This document shows, in pieces, positions 59,681 through 64,000 of a stretch of DNA of 64,000 nucleotides (positions within the stretch are counted from its first letter, which is position 1; the number at the start of each line of letters is the position of its first letter). This DNA comes from Syngnathus acus (taxonomy: Eukaryota; Chordata; Actinopteri; Syngnathiformes; Syngnathidae), in contig NC_051094.1 in assembly GCF_901709675.1 (NCBI RefSeq), forward strand, positions 13,512,501 through 13,576,500, given 5' to 3'. The position numbers and the translations under genes were made by a program. The notes beneath the pieces were generated by a model, which was given only the letters and a program-made list of their open reading frames with translations, did no database searches and was not told the origin of the DNA.

Positions 59681-60706
59681 CGTAAGTCCGGCTTTTGCAA
59701 CTATTGGTTTCAGCTGCATGGGTTCATAATTATCCAATTTGGAAAAATATGTAAATTACTGTATATGCCAGGTTGTTCTCCAACTTGAAAGGTGCACTCA
59801 GATTCGTCAATCTGTACTGTGGTGTTTGAACTATTTGACATCATTTGAATTATTTGAGTGCTCTAAATTATGCTCAAACATGATACACTTGTCTCCTCTG
59901 CACTACATGATAAGCACATTCACACAACATATAAGCAATAAACAACAGATTCAACCTTGATTGAGTGTGCTTCATCAATGTTTGTACTTGAATTTGTTCT
60001 TACTTTGCATGCAAAATTAAAACCCCTCAGACCACGATGCATTCGCACAAATATACATCTTTTACCAAGGTGCAAAACGTATTGACCACTGCTGATTGCC
60101 TTCACCCTCATTCTGTTCATATGTGCTGTATCAGCATCCACCTCTGTCTGGCTGTTGGCATTCATGGTCACTCAATTGATCGCGCTAGCCAAACAGTGAT
60201 CAAATTGCTTTATAACGTGTTTCACTGTCTTCAAACTATATTCCTTACAACTATACACCAATACTGATGAAGTAGAGCGCATTTGCTAGGTTATCCACAG
60301 ATTGTTGTACTTGTATTGGTTTAATATTCAAGGTGGGGGGAATAATTATAGTTAAGCGCTGAAGTTAAAGTCGCAGAGTTACTGGGGCCTGATATTTGTG
60401 ACAGCTAGGAGCAAGCGCACAGCTATTTACACATTGCATTTTTGTATTTTGTTGACATTCGTTCTGACTCAATTCTGCCTCAGCGGTGAGTAAGCAGCCA
60501 CCTTGGCATGAAAAGTGATTGGAGGGAACAGCTGCAGGCCACTCATCCAAAAGTTGCAACAGCTTTATTTTTGTGATAAATGTGTTTCAAGGGTGTTCAG
60601 TAGTTAGTCTGAAGTTTCAAGATCTTATATGATTAGAATGTAAAATTTACACCTTTGAAAATATCAGCATATTGATTAAAATGAATGTGCATATTTTCCA
60701 GGACAT

Positions 60707-60709
60707 GTG

Positions 60710-60750
<41 letters not shown>

Positions 60751-60760
60751 GTGTGTGCGT
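60707..60760. repeat. (GT)n microsatellite
   Basis: About 27 GT units with three GC interruptions. Confidence 0.95.
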
Positions 60761-62640
60761 ATAAATCCCTTTACAGTATATGCCATATACTGTAACGAGA
60801 TTTATATAGTATAGAGATTTCTTCTGTATATTATTTATACAACTTACAGAACGGTTTTGGGTTTAATATTTTATATTTGATGGATTTAATTTTGTCGTAT
60901 ATTTTAGGTTATTCCATAGCCCCAATGACACTTTACAGGGATCAAAACTTCGCTAAAACTTGGCAAATATTCCAAAAGTCGGAATTTACTTCTGTACTAT
61001 ATGGGGACATAAAGCAGAGCCTTCCTTACCACCTTAGATAACTGTTTGTAAAAGAACACTAGCCATTACACCCAGGGGTAAGCTCATAAAGTGTATTGAG
61101 GAGGTTGTCCAATGGATAGATTACTTTCTTTACAATTAAAGTAGACAGAGTGCAGTTTTAGTTGCCATCCAGGAAAGAGCAGAATTTGGTTTTGACCTTG
61201 AATCCTACCTTTGTTTATATTTTCTTTGAAGCTTCTTACTTTGCACATTAAAGACAAGGTTCATGGTAACAGATGGCAAAACAAATAGTCATTCAGACGC
61301 TTCATTTTATACCTTGCAGTATACCTGTACTTACTGTATATACATATTTTTTTATTAATCTATGAGGAAATCATAATAATAATTAGTATTTATCTACTAC
61401 TTATGGTGAATGTCAAGTGCCTATCAATGGATAATTGGGCCATGGGAAATTGGGATCCCTGAAGTTGCCAATCTAATGTCATAAAAGCGGTTCACAAAGT
61501 TATGAACATGTTATGGTGGTGAAGATGATGACGTTAACATCTTTTTTCAGTATAATTCTCAAATGTGCATCCATAAACAACAGCTCCTCTAAGCAGACTC
61601 TCATCTGCCTACACATTTGCAGATCCCCAAACAGTATTAGAGTAAATCAGATTTTTACTGGTCGGATAAACGCCCTCAGCCCACATGGAGCAAAAACACA
61701 GGTTTCATAAACAGTGAGTATGAAGAGAAGATTACAGCACCATTTGACTCAAACAAGAAAGAGACATTAATTAGACACAAGTGTTGTTTTTCCTTGGAGT
61801 GCCTGAACACCTACAACATCATTGCGTTGTTATTTGAGAGGACTTCAAAAGAGTGTGTTTGTATACTGGCCTAAATCGTCTGGCCCTGGTGCTTTACAGT
61901 TGCTGCAGTTTACTTCACAAGGGAGGATGAAGTAGAATAAAGTACAAAGTAGATAGAGAGCTAACAAAACCACAAGGGGAGAAGAGGGAGATATGCAGCA
62001 GTCAATGCAAGTGTGCTTATGAAAAGAACAGAGCACGCCCAAGACAGAGAAAGGGATTTGAAACAAAATCCTAAAAAAAATTTTTGGGGAAAACTAACAC
62101 TAAATAATTAGTTTTCTAGAGAATGAAAATGAAACCAAACCGCAGCACTAAATATGGCAAGCCAAATGAAAGCAAGGAATTATTCTGTAAATAAAGTCAT
62201 GGAAAGTTATTCTAAACCTGATGGCATGTCATCAGTAAGTGAATGAGGAAGCAGTATGAAGCACTTGAGTATTTGTCCATTTGTGAGCGGTTTATAGGAG
62301 TAAACAGAGTAGCCAGGAGTTTTTGGTGACTTTTTTGTTAGGTAATGGTCTGTAAGTTTTTTTTTTTTTAACTAAAATATCTGCCTTACTATCACACTAT
62401 CAAATGTCATCCACTCTGGTATGTATTTTCATCTTTTCAAATAGTGGATGCGAAATTGCTATTTCGCTCACTCTAACATTCACATGTCAAAGCTGTTGTA
62501 AAGGAATCTATCACTCCAATCATTTTTGAAAATCTAGTCACCACAACAATATTTAGTTTAACTCATCTCGAGTGTATGGAAATTGTTTACACGTGCCCAT
62601 CTAGTGTAAAATTGCATTAAAATTTTGGGACAGCACAGAC

Positions 62641-62660
62641 AAAAAAAAAAAAAAAAAAAA
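62641..62660. repeat. Poly-A run
   Basis: Twenty consecutive A residues. No retroposed gene body or target duplication was recognised next to it. Confidence 0.9.
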
Positions 62661-63048
62661 GAAAATGCACCGATTGAATGTACTCAAATGTGTCTGAATC
62701 AAGGAAATGCAGAATTGAAAAGAGTTTTGTGATGTGGAATGACTCCTTGTATAACTGTCACCGAATCATCCCTTGGATTGCTCAGAAGTTCCATAATTGC
62801 TTTCCAAACACATAATGTCGACATCATTTTTGTTTCTGGCATCTCAAAATGTTTTATGAGCGAAATGCCGTCGCCTCTCATGTTGCCTTATTGTGGCGCA
62901 CCTGCCTTTCAGACAGTGTTTAAAGACAAAAAATCAGCTGTCACAATTCATCACAAGTTTTCTAAATCACATTGTGTGTGCTAAATGACGTAATCTGTTT
63001 GCATAGTATTGTCCCACAATGCACAAAATGAACTGTGCAGCAATTTTG

Positions 63049-63118
63049 CCCATTTGGAAGATGATATCTTGTAATTAAATCAGCCCGTTTGGAAGATGAT
63101 ATCTCGTAATTAAATCAG
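63049..63118. repeat. 35-bp tandem duplication
   Basis: Two copies of TTTGGAAGATGATATCTTGT-AATTAAATCAG stand head to tail, differing at a couple of positions. The preceding CCCACAATGCACAAAATGAA also occurs, diverged, at 47159, so both may belong to one unnamed dispersed repeat. Confidence 0.8.
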
Positions 63119-63710
63119 TTCCCAAGTCTGTTTGCGTTAGTAACCTTATTTACGTTTGTGATTGCTCGTGTAAACATTTAGTAAAACTGTTTTCATTGAA
63201 CCCAAAATACAAGTCTTTGGACTGTGGGGAGAGTCTGGAGAACATAGGCAGCCTACATGAGCACAGGAAGACCAAACTCCACACAGATTCTAAAACCACA
63301 CAGTGCAAAATTAAAACTACATTCATTAATCTGAGGGAAGTACTTTTGTATTGAGTGGAATGAATGAGCAATTACTGCATATAGTACGTAGATCACATTT
63401 TCAATGTCCCATATGTTGCTCTAGGAGTAAAAGAATGGAAGTATCGCGTTCAAGTGACTGCAAGTAGAACTCTTTTCTTTTCTGTCACTCAGCAGCAGAC
63501 ACTACCTATAGCTGCACTTTGGGCGTGACCAAGATAATAACTCGGAGATGGCAGCAACTGAAGAATCAAAATACCCATTTCGTAGATAGGCTTCCAATTT
63601 ATCAGCATCTTCTTCTTCTTCTCACAGCCTCTATGTCTTTAGCACATTTAGTACCATGCTGTCTCAGTCTCACCTTTGAAAAGTGAAAAGTCTATCATGT
63701 ATTTTCAATG

Positions 63711-63754
63711 CTCCCTCTCACTCTCTCTCGCTCTCTCTCTCACTCTCTCTCTCT
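63711..63754. repeat. Imperfect (CT)n microsatellite
   Basis: CT repeats broken by single CA and CG units. Confidence 0.9.
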
Positions 63755-64000
63755 GAGTGTTACAAAAATAATTTGATTGTCTCAAAAAGTTGTGCAAGAT
63801 AATATTAAGACTACCATATTGTTTGTCAAGGCCCAGAACGTGAGTTTGTGTAATTCTGTTGAACCACATTAAGCACAATAACTAATTTGCTTTGTTGAAT
63901 TTTCATAACACTCATGTAGTCTACCTTTTGTCAGATCCAAGGTTTTCTGTATTTACTGTAGGTTTTTCTTTCTTTAACAAGGGTGTACCAACAATTTTGT

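Larger units (their letters stand above)
59690..64000. other. 3' end of window, no gene recognised
   Basis: Only the GT array (60707), the poly-A run (62641), the 35-bp duplication (63049), the CT tract (63711) and a faint repeat relic (about 62215-62300) are identifiable. Confidence 0.45.

Overview
The window looks like nuclear DNA from a ray-finned (teleost) fish, probably a percomorph. The reasons are: one intron-rich vertebrate gene in AT-rich sequence, abundant microsatellites, and many degraded copies of repeat families typical of fish genomes (Tc1-like and hAT transposons, short TA-flanked inverted-repeat elements, a tRNA-derived SINE, LINE fragments). There are no operons and no bacterial or phage genes. 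Species cannot be named from the sequence.

The only gene I can support with confidence is piwil1 (fish name ziwi), on the + strand. It has a TATA box at 19635, a predicted non-coding first exon ending at 19689, twenty coding exons from 20156 to 30030, and a polyadenylation signal at 30098. The joined reading frame is 859 codons plus a stop with no break. It carries an N-terminal Arg/Gly-rich tail, a PAZ domain, a MID 5'-phosphate pocket and a PIWI domain with an intact D630/E668/D700/H834 catalytic set. One intron uses a GC donor (27532).

From 1 to 19.5 kb I find no gene. This stretch holds microsatellites, two opposed copies of one hAT-type element (1339 and about 19125), a TA-flanked inverted-repeat element (6357), a SINE-like repeat (about 4850) and Tc1 relics at 8.4 and 12.7 kb. 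The most unusual structure lies inside intron 11 of piwil1. It is a 1.9-kb TA-flanked element whose core is a nearly perfect palindrome (arms of about 640-650 bp, loop of about 110 bp), which would fold into a long double-stranded hairpin in the piwil1 pre-mRNA. The last piwil1 intron holds a hAT element with a perfect 8-bp target duplication and a second hAT end nested inside it.

From 30.1 to 64 kb the sequence is mostly anonymous non-coding DNA. Weak signs suggest a convergent minus-strand gene ending near 30.56 kb; in other vertebrates the tail-to-tail neighbour of PIWIL1 is RIMBP2, but I could not confirm this. There are one or two candidate exons (about 40.4 kb, perhaps 31.8 kb), further Tc1 transposase relics (about 39 and 53-54 kb), a small 170-bp relative of the intron-11 element (36588), a gag-like retrotransposon remnant (about 57.4 kb), LINE fragments (32.2 and 58.6 kb) and a SINE (54.6 kb).
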